The translations under genes were made by a program, and so were the position numbers. From assembly GCF_964019385.1 (NCBI RefSeq), contig NC_088653.1:9706790-9770789 (forward strand): 64,000 nt of DNA, written 5' to 3'. The notes beneath the pieces were generated by a model. It worked only from the letters and a program-made list of their open reading frames with translations. It ran no database searches and was not told where the DNA came from. Shown piece by piece: positions 32,299-37,030 of this stretch. Position 1 is the stretch's first letter; each line of letters starts with the position of its first letter. Source of the stretch: Sycon ciliatum (lineage: Eukaryota; Porifera; Calcarea; Leucosolenida; Sycettidae).

Positions 32299-35206
32299 TG
32301 TATATATGTGTGTTTGTGTGTGTGTGTGTGTTTGTGTGTGTGTGTATGTGTGTATGTGTATGTTTGTGTGTATGTGTGTATATGTGTGTTTGTGTGTGTG
32401 TGTGTCTTCAGCCATGCCATGCGGTCAACAGACGAACGCATTGCAAACCTGCATGAGGAGGATGTAGCGGAGCTCTCTGTACAAACAGGTGCGTGATTCC
32501 TTTTAACATAGGACTTCTCCCTTTATTCTGCTCTCATCTATCTGCGCTCAACTGCCCTTCAATGTGTGTGCTGTTACTATTGTTGTCTTAGTCTGTCTGT
32601 ATGCTATATACATAAGCAAAAATACATACCTTCTTGCTCTTTATACACTGGCTTATACTTGATTCCATATTCACCCTCATGCAATTGGCCATCTACATAA
32701 GTGGTGGAAATTGCTAGATATTCACCGCTTATATTCACCACTTTTCGATACGTACTGTAAAGAGAGCAGTACTCAGTGCTGAGCTTAACTTCAGTCAGTA
32801 CACCAGAGCTGGCCAGTGTCGTAGAAAGGTTCTACGCTAACTTCCGTAAACAGGACTTTTCTGAGTACAAACGAAATTCCTTGCTTGCCACTGGGCGCTG
32901 AATCCGCATATGACCAGGTGCTGACAAGTTACTAGTATCAGCCAACAGTGAGCATCTTCACAGACGGAGCGTTCAAACAAGCAAACAAGGTTTTGGACGC
33001 TCAATATGTCGATGGATTTCGGATCAAGCGGCAAACAAGGAATTTCATTTGTACTCAGGAATATTTTGTTTATGGACGTTGGCGTAGAACTTTTCTAGGG
33101 CATACAAAAGCTCCGGCGCGATGCCTGAAAAGAAAATAAGGGAGGGCAGAATCGCTTGGATCGTGTCTGTGAAACTACTCCTGAATTGGCGTTATGCTCA
33201 TGGATTCGTCAAATCTTCGCATCGAAACGGAAGATGATTGGCTCTCGTAAAGCACAAGCGTGTTCTCCAAGGTGATTGGCTCGAGCGTGTTCTCCAAGGT
33301 GATTGGCTCGAGCATGTTCTCCAAGGTGATTGGCTCGAGTGTGTTCTCCAAGGTGATTGGCTCGAGCATGTTCTCCAAGGTGATTGGCTCGAGCGTGTTC
33401 TCCAAGGTGATTGGCTCGAGCATGTTCTCCAAGGTGATTGGCTCGAGCGTGTTCTCCAAGGTGATTGGCTCGAGCATGTTCTCCAAGGTGATTGGCTCGA
33501 GCGTGTTCTCCAAGGTGATTGGCTCGAGCGTGTTCTCCAAGGTGATTGGCTCGAGCATGTTCTCCAAGGTGATTGGCTCGAGCATGTTCTCCAAGGTGAT
33601 TGGCTCGAGCATGTTCTCCAAGGTGATTGGCTCGAGCGTGTTCTCCAAGGTGATTGGCTCGAGCGTGTTCTCCAAGGTGATTGGCTCGAGCGTGTTCTCC
33701 AAGGTGATTGGCTCGAGCGTGTTCTCCAAGGTCGTCGCCTCTCGTGCCACATGCACCAGTACATGCACCAGTACGTGTACACGATCTGTCCTAAAAAAAA
33801 CTTGAACAAGATTCTGTCAAGAACACGTCGCTCTCCGATTCATGCAAGAATATGCCAGTCGGTAGTGAAGTAACAACGACTTACGTTAGTTCTGCGTACA
33901 TGTGCATGTATGACCAACGTGACTCGTTTGTTGAGCTGTAGGGATGATAGGGTGAATATGGAGAGGTATAAGTCTATTAAAACAAACGGCGAGGAGACAA
34001 TAATTTTATTACCCCAATCAATAAGACAAGCTGAATCGACATTAATGTACACTTTATTCATACAATGCGAAACGGTGGAGACAATAAAACGATGAAAATA
34101 TGAAGAAATTGTGTAGAGAAAACAAGGATACACACAAGTTTTCGTGCAACACTCCTCAGGAATCGTCGTTGTACTAAAGAACACTGAAACAAAATGGAGC
34201 TATCATAGAAAATCTAAGTTAGAGAAATAACACTAAGAACAACAGCAGAGAAATTTACAAGTGTGAATTTTAACAATGAAAGCGAGAGCAAAACTGTATC
34301 ATCTTGTCTTGAAATGTGCTTGAGAAAAGAAAAGCATTGCAAGCACCGTGAATGCAAATTCCGAGCCAGGTACCTAGGTGTAGAAGTATTGAAGCAATCT
34401 CGTTATTGTCAGGTATCTAGGTGTAGAAGTATTGCAGCAATCTCGTTATTGTCAGCTGTAAAAACTGTGGCTTCATTCATAGCAAAGTTAATCAGAGTGT
34501 TGTGGCAGCATGCATTATGAGGCGAATGCACAACTTAAAAACTTGATGGCGATAAGGACGCGTTCAACCGATAAAAAATGTCAAGAATAGTATTAGTAAG
34601 GCGGACGTTACGAAACAAAAAGAAGAGAATAATATGATGAATCTAAATGCAAAATTTCCTAATCATTTTTCATGACACACTCATCAGGGAAATCTATTAT
34701 GTCCTCGTCGCTTATTTAATAAAATTGACGGGCTGGAAGAGTTTCTAAGGGTGTTTGATAATTTCTCATTACAGGCACTTTGTCTGGAGAACGTTTATAC
34801 TGCCTTTGCTGCTTTGGCAGAAACAGCACCTGATCAGATTGTACATTGGCCTCAACAATATGGTCACGTTCTTTTCTGCTTTTCAGAGACGTTCTTGAAG
34901 AACCCATTCAAACATGCCATCTTCATTAATGATATCCACATCTGGCTGCAATCACTAGATGCTGCCAGCCTACGTGGCAAAGCGCAGAAGTACGGATTCT
35001 TTACGGATCTTGCTCGGATCGACAGGCTCGCGCTCACTGAGAGAAACCATGGTAACGAACCCCACAACCGTGAGCTGCTGGCTATCATCATGGCACAGGA
35101 ACGTGATGGCTACATCAACCTGTGCAAGATGGTCAAGGAATTCGGACTGTACACAACGCGTCTTGAGCAGATGAACAGTTTGCTGACGGAGAGTGATCAA
35201 GTCTAA
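1..35206 (+). CDS. ROCO-family GTPase gene (Roc-COR-Death), 5' partial; whole-gene span
   Basis: Proposed exons are 1-129, 1780-2161, 4192-4418, 8017-8232, 10428-11528, 11856-12033, 19933-20009 (tentative) and 34775-35206. Every join keeps phase (0, 1, 0, 0, 0, 1, 0) and uses GT..AG sites. The protein has a Ras-of-complex GTPase domain (P-loop GEQLVGKST, G3 DLAGQ, a TFRDE stretch in the G4 position), then a COR-like region with the INVNRPNWLL-type tryptophan motif, then a Death-fold-like segment and a C-terminal region I do not recognise. ROCO proteins are GTP-regulated scaffolds, and the Death segment recalls DAPK1-type members; no kinase domain is visible here. The N-terminus lies left of the window, so LRR or ankyrin repeats cannot be judged. 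Introns carry several kinds of transposon. The Roc-COR assignment is secure; the Death domain is likely; exon 7 and its link to exon 8 are tentative. Confidence 0.72.
1281..1324 (-). ncRNA. Hammerhead ribozyme, type I (stem III weakened)
   Basis: On the minus strand, in order: GATTGC (stem I), CTGATGA, GTCC-AGCGG-GGAC (stem II), GAAA, a minimal stem III CGTACA, TC, then GCAATC closing stem I. All core nucleotides match the hammerhead consensus. Stem III has a C-A mismatch where the sister copy at 1458 has a G-C pair. Predicted cleavage lies between 1287 and 1286. The tiny stem III is typical of hammerheads in Penelope-type repeats. Cleavage activity may be lowered by the mismatch. Confidence 0.75.
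1458..1501 (+). ncRNA. Hammerhead ribozyme, type I, complete consensus
   Basis: In order: GATTGC 1458-1463 (stem I), CTGATGA 1464-1470, stem II GTCC 1471-1474 with GGAC 1480-1483 around loop AGCGG, GAAA 1484-1487, stem III CG-TA-CG 1488-1493, then TC with predicted cleavage after C1495, and GCAATC 1496-1501, which pairs perfectly with 1458-1463. Every conserved core position is present. It lies in the right arm of the inverted-repeat element. This assignment rests on exact motif order and base pairing, not on a search. Confidence 0.88.
1780..2161 (+). CDS. ROCO gene exon: Roc GTPase domain, first part
   Basis: The acceptor CCTTCAG ends at 1779 and the exon runs to the donor GTCAGT at 2162, leaving phase 1. 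The P-loop GEQLVGKST is encoded from 1840, and the switch II motif DLAGQD from 1984. Between them a KRTRGIQMSNF stretch sits where switch I lies. Downstream LGLAVVNSKWDEKL matches the hydrophobic strand and polar helix after G3 in Roc domains. The G4 region is in the next exon. This order and spacing identify a Ras-like GTPase of the ROCO class; the sequence after the VVNSKWD block is less typical, so the exact 3' end is a little uncertain. Confidence 0.78.
2162..4191 (+). other. Intron of ROCO gene; no gene seen
   Basis: Donor GTCAGT at 2162, acceptor AATACAG ending at 4191. It contains a GT-rich tract (about 2495-2575) and otherwise non-repetitive sequence. Short open frames show no recognisable domains on either strand. 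Confidence 0.6.
4192..4418 (+). CDS. ROCO gene exon: end of Roc domain
   Basis: The exon enters with two bases that complete the split codon of the previous exon and ends in phase 0 at a perfect donor GTAAGT (4419). It encodes QPFNVMIIATFRDE, which fits the beta-strand plus G4 region of Roc domains, then a helix and a FAINATVNDAD segment, which fits the strand that carries the G5-like asparagine-alanine in ROCO proteins. The exon closes with a helix leading to the COR domain. Confidence 0.75.
4495..4715 (+). repeat. Purine-rich (GA) low-complexity tract
   Basis: Degenerate GAGA/GAAA purine run on the + strand shortly after the donor at 4419. No gene in it; open frames on the minus strand here are rich in Ser, Leu and Phe only because of composition. 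Confidence 0.85.
4830..6650 (-). mobile_element. Non-LTR retrotransposon remnant, 3' half, frameshifted
   Basis: Minus-strand frames in succession resemble the C-terminal half of a LINE-type reverse transcriptase polyprotein: about 6628-6008 (YKYHGFLEAGGVDH, then AINTWIVALIWYSA, RRTRKLMTMHGALHPRADV, SRKEGGHGL), 6134-5715 (NWLTKAGLKKTTERLITAAQDQALGTN), then 5857-5516 and 5309-5118 (GYLDTIGI plus a LLGSA-ILHKVL tail). These blocks follow the usual order of such ORFs, but stops and frame changes separate them, so it is dead. It lies antisense in a ROCO intron. The 5' half is missing, consistent with 5' truncation. The clade is not assigned. Confidence 0.75.
6782..6827 (-). ncRNA. Degenerate hammerhead ribozyme
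   Basis: Minus strand: CTGCG, CTGATGA, stem II GTTC-ACAAA-GAAC, AAAA instead of GAAA, stem III CAGC-AT-GCTG, CC instead of TC, then CGCAG, which pairs perfectly with CTGCG. All three stems are intact, but two core positions are changed, so it is probably inactive. Confidence 0.6.
7012..7052 (-). ncRNA. Degenerate hammerhead ribozyme
   Basis: Minus strand: CTGCG, TTGATGC (consensus CTGATGA, two changes), stem II GTTC-ACAAA-GAAC, intact GAAA, a shortened stem III CACTG, TC, then CGCAG closing stem I. The core damage differs from that of its partner at 6782, so the two were disabled separately. Confidence 0.55.
7220..7570 (+). pseudogene. Tc1/mariner-type transposase C-terminal remnant
   Basis: The frame encodes YQHDGARPH (the second catalytic aspartate region) and then FDIWVAIQPTQSPNLNLDDLVFF, which matches the QP-x-SPD-LN-x-LD-x-FF signature at the third catalytic residue of plant- and oomycete-like mariner transposases. 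The expected catalytic aspartate in SPDLN is asparagine here, and only about 100 residues of the C-terminal part remain. It ends with a helix and VW, as in the family. An intronic fossil. Confidence 0.65.
8017..8232 (+). CDS. ROCO gene exon: start of COR domain
   Basis: The frame is open from before 7972. I prefer the acceptor ATGTTCAG ending at 8016 because it enters in phase 0, matching the previous donor; its pyrimidine tract is weak. The exon ends in phase 0 at donor GTATGT (8233). It encodes an EEVLAQLHDN helix and a TSREFSRQLC segment, as at the start of COR domains, then an acidic run of Asp/Glu and RYRKILNAYGL, leading into the next exon's IVSFSSPELDD. Confidence 0.68.
8233..8656 (+). 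other. Intron sequence, nothing recognised
   Basis: Start of the intron 8233-10427. AT-rich, with no protein, RNA or repeat signature that I can name. Confidence 0.5.
8657..9385. repeat. Pair of ~110-bp direct repeats enclosing ~480 bp
   Basis: GAAACTCGGATGTTGAGCC and the following ~100 bp at 8660-8780 recur at 9254-9362 with few changes. A short inverted piece (CTTAACTCGTATCCATAA) follows the second copy at 9363. The same GAAACTCGGATGTTGAG motif recurs at 56,599 beside another hammerhead element. A degenerate hammerhead sits at 9198-9246, directly before the second copy. This looks like a decayed element of the same broad hammerhead-bearing class. Confidence 0.55.
9198..9246 (-). ncRNA. Degenerate hammerhead ribozyme
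   Basis: Minus strand: CACAC, CTGATAA (consensus CTGATGA), stem II GCCGT with ACGGC, GAAA, minimal stem III CGTACG, TC, then GTATG. The stem III and cleavage block is identical to that of the 1458 ribozyme. The G-to-A core change and one stem I mismatch probably inactivate it. Confidence 0.55.
9386..10427 (+). other. Rest of intron, nothing recognised
   Basis: Contains a C-run near 9583 and unique sequence. It ends with a strong pyrimidine-rich acceptor TTTTTGTTTCTAG at 10427. No other feature is supported. Confidence 0.5.
10428..11528 (+). CDS. ROCO gene exon: COR domain and Death-like domain
   Basis: The acceptor at 10427 enters in phase 0 and the donor GTGAGT at 11529 leaves in phase 0, giving 367 codons. 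It begins IVSFSSPELDDIIVNRPNWLL, the COR motif with the conserved tryptophan, then a GRILAPSRLP block and FSTALVIRLQTELYAYFHE, both in COR order. From about 11,280 the sequence ESLGESDLPALATCLGL...VHSWAV...STKLHQLLVKSPNAQRFAKICKVL has the spacing of a Death domain: LG, LA-x-LGL, a central W and the final helix. Together this is the DAPK1/ROCO type of layout. COR divergence from vertebrate relatives is high, so the ROCO subclass is left open. Confidence 0.72.
11556..11638 (+). repeat. CT-rich microsatellite
   Basis: (TCTC)n-type tract, interrupted by CAG, just after the donor at 11529. Confidence 0.9.
11856..12033 (+). CDS. ROCO gene exon: Ser/Gln-rich C-terminal segment
   Basis: Acceptor CACACTGCAG ends at 11855 (phase 0) and donor GTAAAG at 12034 leaves phase 1. 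It encodes LATDFPDIFRKRRVQAVQP, then a low-complexity stretch rich in Ser, Gln and Ala ending RQDDA. The second half of this exon recurs as a truncated copy at 22,836-22,933 in the tandem duplicate. Confidence 0.65.
12775..12822 (+). repeat. 13-bp tandem repeat, short allele
   Basis: About 3-4 copies of CTTTTCATGTGGT. The homologous site in copy 2 (27,838-28,266) has about 30 copies. Confidence 0.85.
13240..13315 (-). repeat. tRNA-derived SINE head
   Basis: On the minus strand, TGGCCGAGTGGTT matches a pol III A box of the tRNA-Ser/Leu type, followed by CAAATCCCAAGGGTCT and a B-box-like GAGTTCAAGACC. The cloverleaf is not intact. It reads as the tRNA-related head of a SINE rather than a functional tRNA. 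A second copy lies at 29,845-29,912 because of the segmental duplication. Confidence 0.55.
13360..16222 (+). mobile_element. hAT-superfamily DNA transposon insertion, copy 1 only
   Basis: Boundaries come from comparison with copy 2: homology stops near 13,358 and resumes at the GGTAAA before the minisatellite near 16,222. The element carries a zinc-finger/hAT transposase reading frame broken by one frameshift, then about 480 bp of 3' sequence with C runs. About 75 bp of copy 2 (29,958-30,033) has no counterpart, so exact termini and target duplication were not resolved. Confidence 0.7.
13675..15736 (+). pseudogene. hAT transposase (TTF-type zinc finger, ZMYM1-like), frameshifted
   Basis: The ATG at 13675 starts MEAHQPRNFAFPKRSFG, followed by WFDKFNWLHY and a zinc finger with CHLCSF and RRHEKSLCH, as in TTF-finger hAT transposases. 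The first frame continues (VMADECADVSYKEQLALCFRWVD) to a stop at 14580, but homology switches frame near 14,495-14,505 and resumes as CRGQCYDGATNMAGHRSGVA, then VHCYGHSLNLA, PTRWTVRGKS and the C-terminal hAT dimerisation block ERSFSAIRRIKTYLRSTM. The stop is at 15,736. One small indel thus separates an otherwise full-length protein of about 685 residues, indicating recent activity. It catalyses cut-and-paste transposition in the nucleus when intact. Confidence 0.88.
16240..16792 (+). repeat. 12-bp minisatellite, first block
   Basis: About 46 tandem copies of GTAGGCAGTAGT with AGAAGT and GTGCAGG variants. The unit is three times a codon-length multiple, so all six frames stay open (Gly-Ser-Ser-Val and so on); this does not imply a gene. 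Confidence 0.97.
16832..16904 (+). repeat. Truncated inverted-repeat end of the 1,003-bp element
   Basis: Identical or nearly so to 17,502-17,574, cut off inside the terminal repeat where the next minisatellite begins. It shows that a ~655-bp block (minisatellite plus element end) was tandemly duplicated after the element inserted. Confidence 0.85.
16905..17455 (+). repeat. 12-bp minisatellite, second block
   Basis: Same unit and largely the same variant order as 16,240-16,792, which supports block duplication rather than independent growth. Confidence 0.97.
17502..18504. mobile_element. Non-autonomous DNA transposon with ~172-bp terminal inverted repeats
   Basis: Left end AAGGACTAAAGGGACC and right end GGTCCCTTTAGTCCTT are inverted, and the match runs 17,502-17,675 against 18,332-18,504. 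Each arm contains a small internal palindrome (CGACTACGTAGTCG). The ~650-bp core has no coding region. Copy 2 near 31,680 shows the uninterrupted GTTGGAGG...TTGTGGGAAGG site, so insertion followed the segmental duplication. The target duplication is not clear, and the superfamily is not assigned. Confidence 0.82.
18526..18960 (+). repeat. 68-bp tandem repeat
   Basis: About six copies; GTGTTCAGAAAGGCTGGC occurs at 18594, 18662, 18730, 18798 and 18866, with a variant at 18934. Copy 2 has only about one unit near 31,690-31,780, so it expanded in copy 1. Confidence 0.93.
18960..19740 (+). repeat. Degenerate ~15-bp GTGGGCAGGGGA repeats
   Basis: Two arrays (about 18,990-19,250 and 19,390-19,690) of GAGTGTGGGCAGGG-type units, separated by unique sequence. 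Noncoding. Confidence 0.85.
19833..19912 (+). repeat. (GT)n microsatellite next to a candidate exon
   Basis: About 38 GT dinucleotides ending 20 bp before the acceptor at 19,932. The same arrangement is kept in copy 2 (32,233-32,400, less pure). Confidence 0.95.
19933..20009 (+). CDS. Candidate ROCO exon, copy A (77 bp)
   Basis: Flanked by acceptor TATCTACAG and donor GTGCGT. With the upstream exon leaving phase 1, the frame is A-MPCGQRTNALQT...SLKKQ and leaves phase 0, which joins exactly to 34,775. Another open frame (HAMWSTDERIANLYEEDEAELSEET) is more acidic and protein-like but does not fit the phases of the neighbours. The exon is kept at 77 bp in copy 2 with both splice sites. Inclusion in the transcript is unproven. 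Confidence 0.4.
20965..21825 (+). other. Sequence present only in copy 1, no gene
   Basis: Homology with copy 2 breaks at about 20,965 and resumes at about 21,825; copy 2 has a different ~340 bp (33,944-34,285). At 20,986 a CTGATGA...GAAAC pair resembles a hammerhead core but lacks a convincing stem II. No gene seen. Confidence 0.5.
21898..22178. mobile_element. Tigger/pogo-like MITE, 281 bp
   Basis: Inverted ends CAGTTGAACATCGATTATCC and its complement, flanked by TA on both sides. Copy 2 (34,373) has the empty site GGTACCTAGG, confirming a TA target. CAGT-start ends with CGATTATCC are typical of pogo-group mariners. Confidence 0.9.
22836..22933 (+). pseudogene. Truncated duplicate of the 11,856-12,033 exon
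   Basis: The 3' 98 bp match the original exon (SSTVQSDSAESV...QDDA) and the donor GTAAAG is kept, but the 5' half and acceptor are absent. It probably cannot be spliced in. Confidence 0.8.
23962..24900 (-). pseudogene. Tyrosine recombinase of DIRS-like element
   Basis: The main frame (24,615-23,962) encodes ALLRWDNLQRLTPQDI (first catalytic Arg), then GMHSLRSGGATAAANAGVPE (HxxR) and GGWKSSTCKNVYV (the W/H position and a nucleophile Tyr). The N-terminal part (about 24,900-24,620) shows ASSTASAYQLALH-type sequence in other frames, so there are frameshifts. It would join circular DNA to the genome. Confidence 0.82.
25088..25365. repeat. ~123-bp tandem repeat inside the retroelement
   Basis: CTCCCAGGGAGCTC and surrounding text recur about 2.3 times with a ~123-bp period, in the place where RNase H coding would be expected. 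This region has replaced part of the polymerase. Confidence 0.75.
25440..25830 (-). pseudogene. Reverse transcriptase N-terminal fragment (DIRS-like)
   Basis: The frame reads FVSSNIRDLCLSGAVEE, then VVSPLGVVPMKNGKLRLIF, the conserved VxPLGVV-x-K-x-GKLRLI block, then after a stop FLADMRFSFEDLRVIPQLF and FTFDLEEA (the first catalytic FDL). The catalytic YxDD part is absent. Confidence 0.8.
26007..26839 (-). pseudogene. Gag-like protein with CCHC zinc knuckle, frameshifted
   Basis: The ATG at 26,839 starts MPQTRSKNSLASVSLAPLV, with a basic PPRKKRTQ segment. The reading frame is interrupted near 26,510 and resumes to give a zinc knuckle CYACGQVGHMARVC (C-x2-C-x4-H-x4-C) near 26,070. It is the nucleic-acid-binding structural protein of the retroelement. 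Confidence 0.75.
27838..28266 (+). repeat. 13-bp tandem repeat, expanded allele
   Basis: About 30 copies of CTTTTCATGTGGT with TAGT and GGCA variants, against 3-4 at the paralogous site 12,775-12,822. Confidence 0.95.
28649..29734. mobile_element. 1,086-bp DNA transposon, 3-bp target duplication, no ORF
   Basis: Ends TCAGGGCTCACC...CGACCATACAAA and, inverted, TCAGGGCTCACCACGACCG. Flanked by CAG on both sides; copy 1 (13,138) has the single uninterrupted AATACAGTGTAG. Three-base duplications occur in PIF/Harbinger, CACTA and Academ groups; I cannot choose between them. Confidence 0.85.
29845..29912 (-). repeat. tRNA-derived SINE head, copy 2
   Basis: Paralogue of 13,240-13,315, with A-box-like GGTCGAGTGGTT and B-box-like GAGTTCAAGACC on the minus strand. 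Confidence 0.5.
30058..31262 (+). repeat. 12-bp minisatellite in copy 2
   Basis: About 97 copies of GTAGGCAGTAGT with GTGCAGG, GTGGGC and rare variants. It is homologous in place to 16,240-17,455 but is one uninterrupted array. Confidence 0.97.
31265..32050 (+). other. Unique and degenerate-repeat DNA of copy 2
   Basis: About 290 bp of unique sequence, then GGGCAGGA-type degenerate repeats matching 18,520-19,740 in shorter form. No gene seen. Confidence 0.55.
32056..32232. mobile_element. Tc1/mariner-type MITE, 177 bp
   Basis: Ends CAGTAAAACCTGGTTT and AAACCAGGTTTTACTG, flanked by TA. Copy 1 (about 19,820) lacks it, so insertion followed the duplication. Confidence 0.88.
32233..32400 (+). 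repeat. (GT)n-rich tract
   Basis: Interrupted GT repeat with TATG and TTTG variants, just upstream of the copy B exon acceptor. Confidence 0.93.
32412..32488 (+). pseudogene. Candidate ROCO exon, copy B (77 bp), stop in the phase-compatible frame
   Basis: Paralogue of 19,933-20,009 with acceptor TCTTCAG and donor GTGCGT kept. In the frame that fits the neighbouring exons it reads MPCGQQTNALQTCMRRM followed by TAG, whereas copy A is open. In the other frame (HAMRSTDERIANLHEED...) both copies are open, but the phases do not match. It is either a dead duplicate or a stop-containing exon. Confidence 0.45.
33253..33737 (+). repeat. 27-bp minisatellite
   Basis: About 18 copies of GTGTTCTCCAAGGTGATTGG plus CTCGAGC, with GCGT/GCAT alternation. 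Copy 1 (20,740-20,785) has about two diverged units, so the array grew in copy 2 only. Open frames on both strands are by-products of the 27-bp period. Confidence 0.97.
34775..35206 (+). CDS. Terminal coding exon, probably of the ROCO gene
   Basis: Acceptor TTTCTCATTACAG ends at 34,774; the phase-0 frame encodes ALCLENVYTAFAALAETAPD, a mostly helical 143-residue segment (FSETFLKNPFKHAIFINDIHIW, MAQERDGYINLCKMVKEFGL) to TAA at 35,204-35,206. Balanced composition and a clean frame mark it as a real exon. I do not recognise the domain. CCAG-GTCAGT follows the stop by 4 bases, so a 3' UTR intron is possible. It could instead be the end of a separate gene whose earlier exons I missed. Confidence 0.6.
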   Translation, partial: ALCLENVYTAFAALAETAPDQIVHWPQQYGHVLFCFSETFLKNPFKHAIFINDIHIWLQSLDAASLRGKAQKYGFFTDLARIDRLALTERNHGNEPHNRELLAIIMAQERDGYINLCKMVKEFGLYTTRLEQMNSLLTESDQV

Positions 35207-36060
35207 CCAGGTCAGTGATCAGCACACTCCTATCTGATTACATCACCACTGCGGGTTGCCATGACAACTGCTTGAAAATTGTTTGGCTGCTTGAAGGCCC
35301 TCCCATACCCTGCAGCGCAGTGATAGCTTCCGCTTGATTGATGTAACACCTGTGTGTAGATCTACTGCACCTAATTTCCTAATTCCTAAGGGCTTGAACT
35401 AGTCTTTTCGGCTGGTTTCCTGAAAGTCCTTTGCACGAGAGTTTCCCTCAGGACTTGGTGGTTATTTTGATTAGCTCCTTTGCCCAGTCCTCTGTGAGCT
35501 TCAAAGTGTGTCCTCCGGATTGGTCTCATATTTTGGAGATGTCTACTTGAGGTGTAGTTTCTTCGTCAGCGTTTTGCTGGTGATAACTTTTCACTGGGCG
35601 CTGTACTGTGCGAGCACTGAAATTCAAGCTCGCGAAGCACTTTTCCAGCTTCTCTAAAACTCCCTGTGTTCAACCATTCTCGCCACCAGACAGCTGGAAG
35701 TAAGCAGAAACTGTATTTTCCTTCGCTCTGAAATGCGAACATCCCGACCTATTTTACGGACTGGAACAGAGGTTGCAGCGTTTTCTAGCGCGGACGGAAG
35801 TGTTTGTTGGCGCCAGCTCCAGTGAAAAAGACTCAAACGAACCGATCGCAACTTCTGTGATGGTTTGTGCTGCCATGTCGTCGGAAGCACTGCTCAATGG
35901 TTATGTTAGGATGGTGAATCGGTGGTTCCATGCCATACAGCACTGGCAGAACACCAAAATATCAACATATTATCAAGTGCGAAGAAAAGCGCAAATTTTA
36001 ACTAGACGGACCAAGTATACACTGAAGTGTGTTTAGTGTATGTGTATGCGTGCGTGCGTG
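35207..36060. other. Intergenic, nothing recognised
   Basis: Probably holds the 3' UTR of the upstream gene. Short frames on both strands have no known domain. Confidence 0.5.
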
Positions 36061-36074
36061 AGTGTGCTCTTGCG

Positions 36075-36114
36075 TGCGTGGTGTGTGTATGTGTGTGCAT
36101 GTGTGTGTGTATGT

Positions 36115-36184
<70 letters not shown>

Positions 36185-36226
36185 GCATGTGTGTGCGTGT
36201 GTTTGCACGTGTGTGCAAGTGTGTTT
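36075..36226 (+). repeat. (GT)n microsatellite
   Basis: Long GT run with GCGT and TATG interruptions. Confidence 0.95.
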
Positions 36227-36394
36227 TGTTGTTATTGTCTTCGTCGTTGGTGTTGATGATGGTGATGGTGTCATTGCCACCATCACCAACCGTGTACTGA
36301 AGAACACCGCATATTCGGGAGCATTGTGGCCATTTCTGGCTGCTGTGAACGAGAGAGCTTGGAAGCTCAGGGCCCTACGCTATGCTTTTTGCCT

Positions 36395-36800
36395 TGATGA
36401 CCTAGACAAATGAAGACATAACGTGGGATTGGAACCCGCACTATCGCCCTGCATGCATCCCCCGATACACTTCGCATACATGCTAATTCTTCCAAGTTGC
36501 TTCACGTTATGATGTTGCATTTGAAAGCCCTATTTGAATATGCATTGTGCATGTGGCCAGCCGTCTTTGATGGTACGGTACGGTACAGGTACGGGACAGG
36601 TACGGGACAGGGTAATACGACAACGTCTACCGCCTTGATGACCTAGGCAAAAAAGCATAGGGATGTTATAAATTCATACTCATTCCTCAAAGTTGCTTCA
36701 CGTTATGACCTCGCGTTTGAAATCCCTATTTGAATATGTCGGCCAGCTGTATGTGGCCAGCTGTGTTTGATGTTACGGTACGGTACGGGATAGATACGGG
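36395..36800 (+). repeat. ~240-bp direct duplication
   Basis: GCCTTGATGACCTAG, AGTTGCTTCACGTTATGA, CCCTATTTGAATATG and TACGGTACGGTAC recur in the same order about 240 bp apart. Noncoding. Confidence 0.8.
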
Positions 36801-36927
36801 ATAGCGCTAGGCGTGACACAAACAAACAAACAAACAAACAAATATCAAATTAAAGCTGTGTGGACCCTGCCTAGCGCCAGACGCTACTGAAGTAGCGTCT
36901 TCTGCATAGCTACGGGAATAATTATAG

Positions 36928-36929
<2 letters not shown>

Positions 36930-37002
<73 letters not shown>

Positions 37003-37030
37003 TGCGTGTGTGTGTGTGTGTGTGCGTGTA
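36930..37030 (+). repeat. (GT)n microsatellite
   Basis: Nearly pure GT run. Confidence 0.95.

Larger units (their letters stand above)
22540..34722 (+). repeat. Tandem segmental duplication, copy 2
   Basis: It starts with a ~295-bp extra piece (22,540-22,835, matching 12,036-12,325), then a second start (22,836-23,035, matching 11,930-12,135), then continues collinearly after the nested insertion at 27,183. Two staggered starts imply either two duplication steps or a complex junction. Unique insertions are the nested DIRS/MITE, the 1,086-bp element and the 177-bp MITE. Confidence 0.85.

Noticed and set aside
33175-33873. Repeat ORFs of ~200 residues on both strands
   Set aside because: Created by the 27-bp array; the paralogous site in copy 1 has only about two units and no ORF.
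34670-34700. Minus-strand CTGATGA...GAAA near 34,690
   Set aside because: Stem II does not pair and there is no cleavage-site stem.
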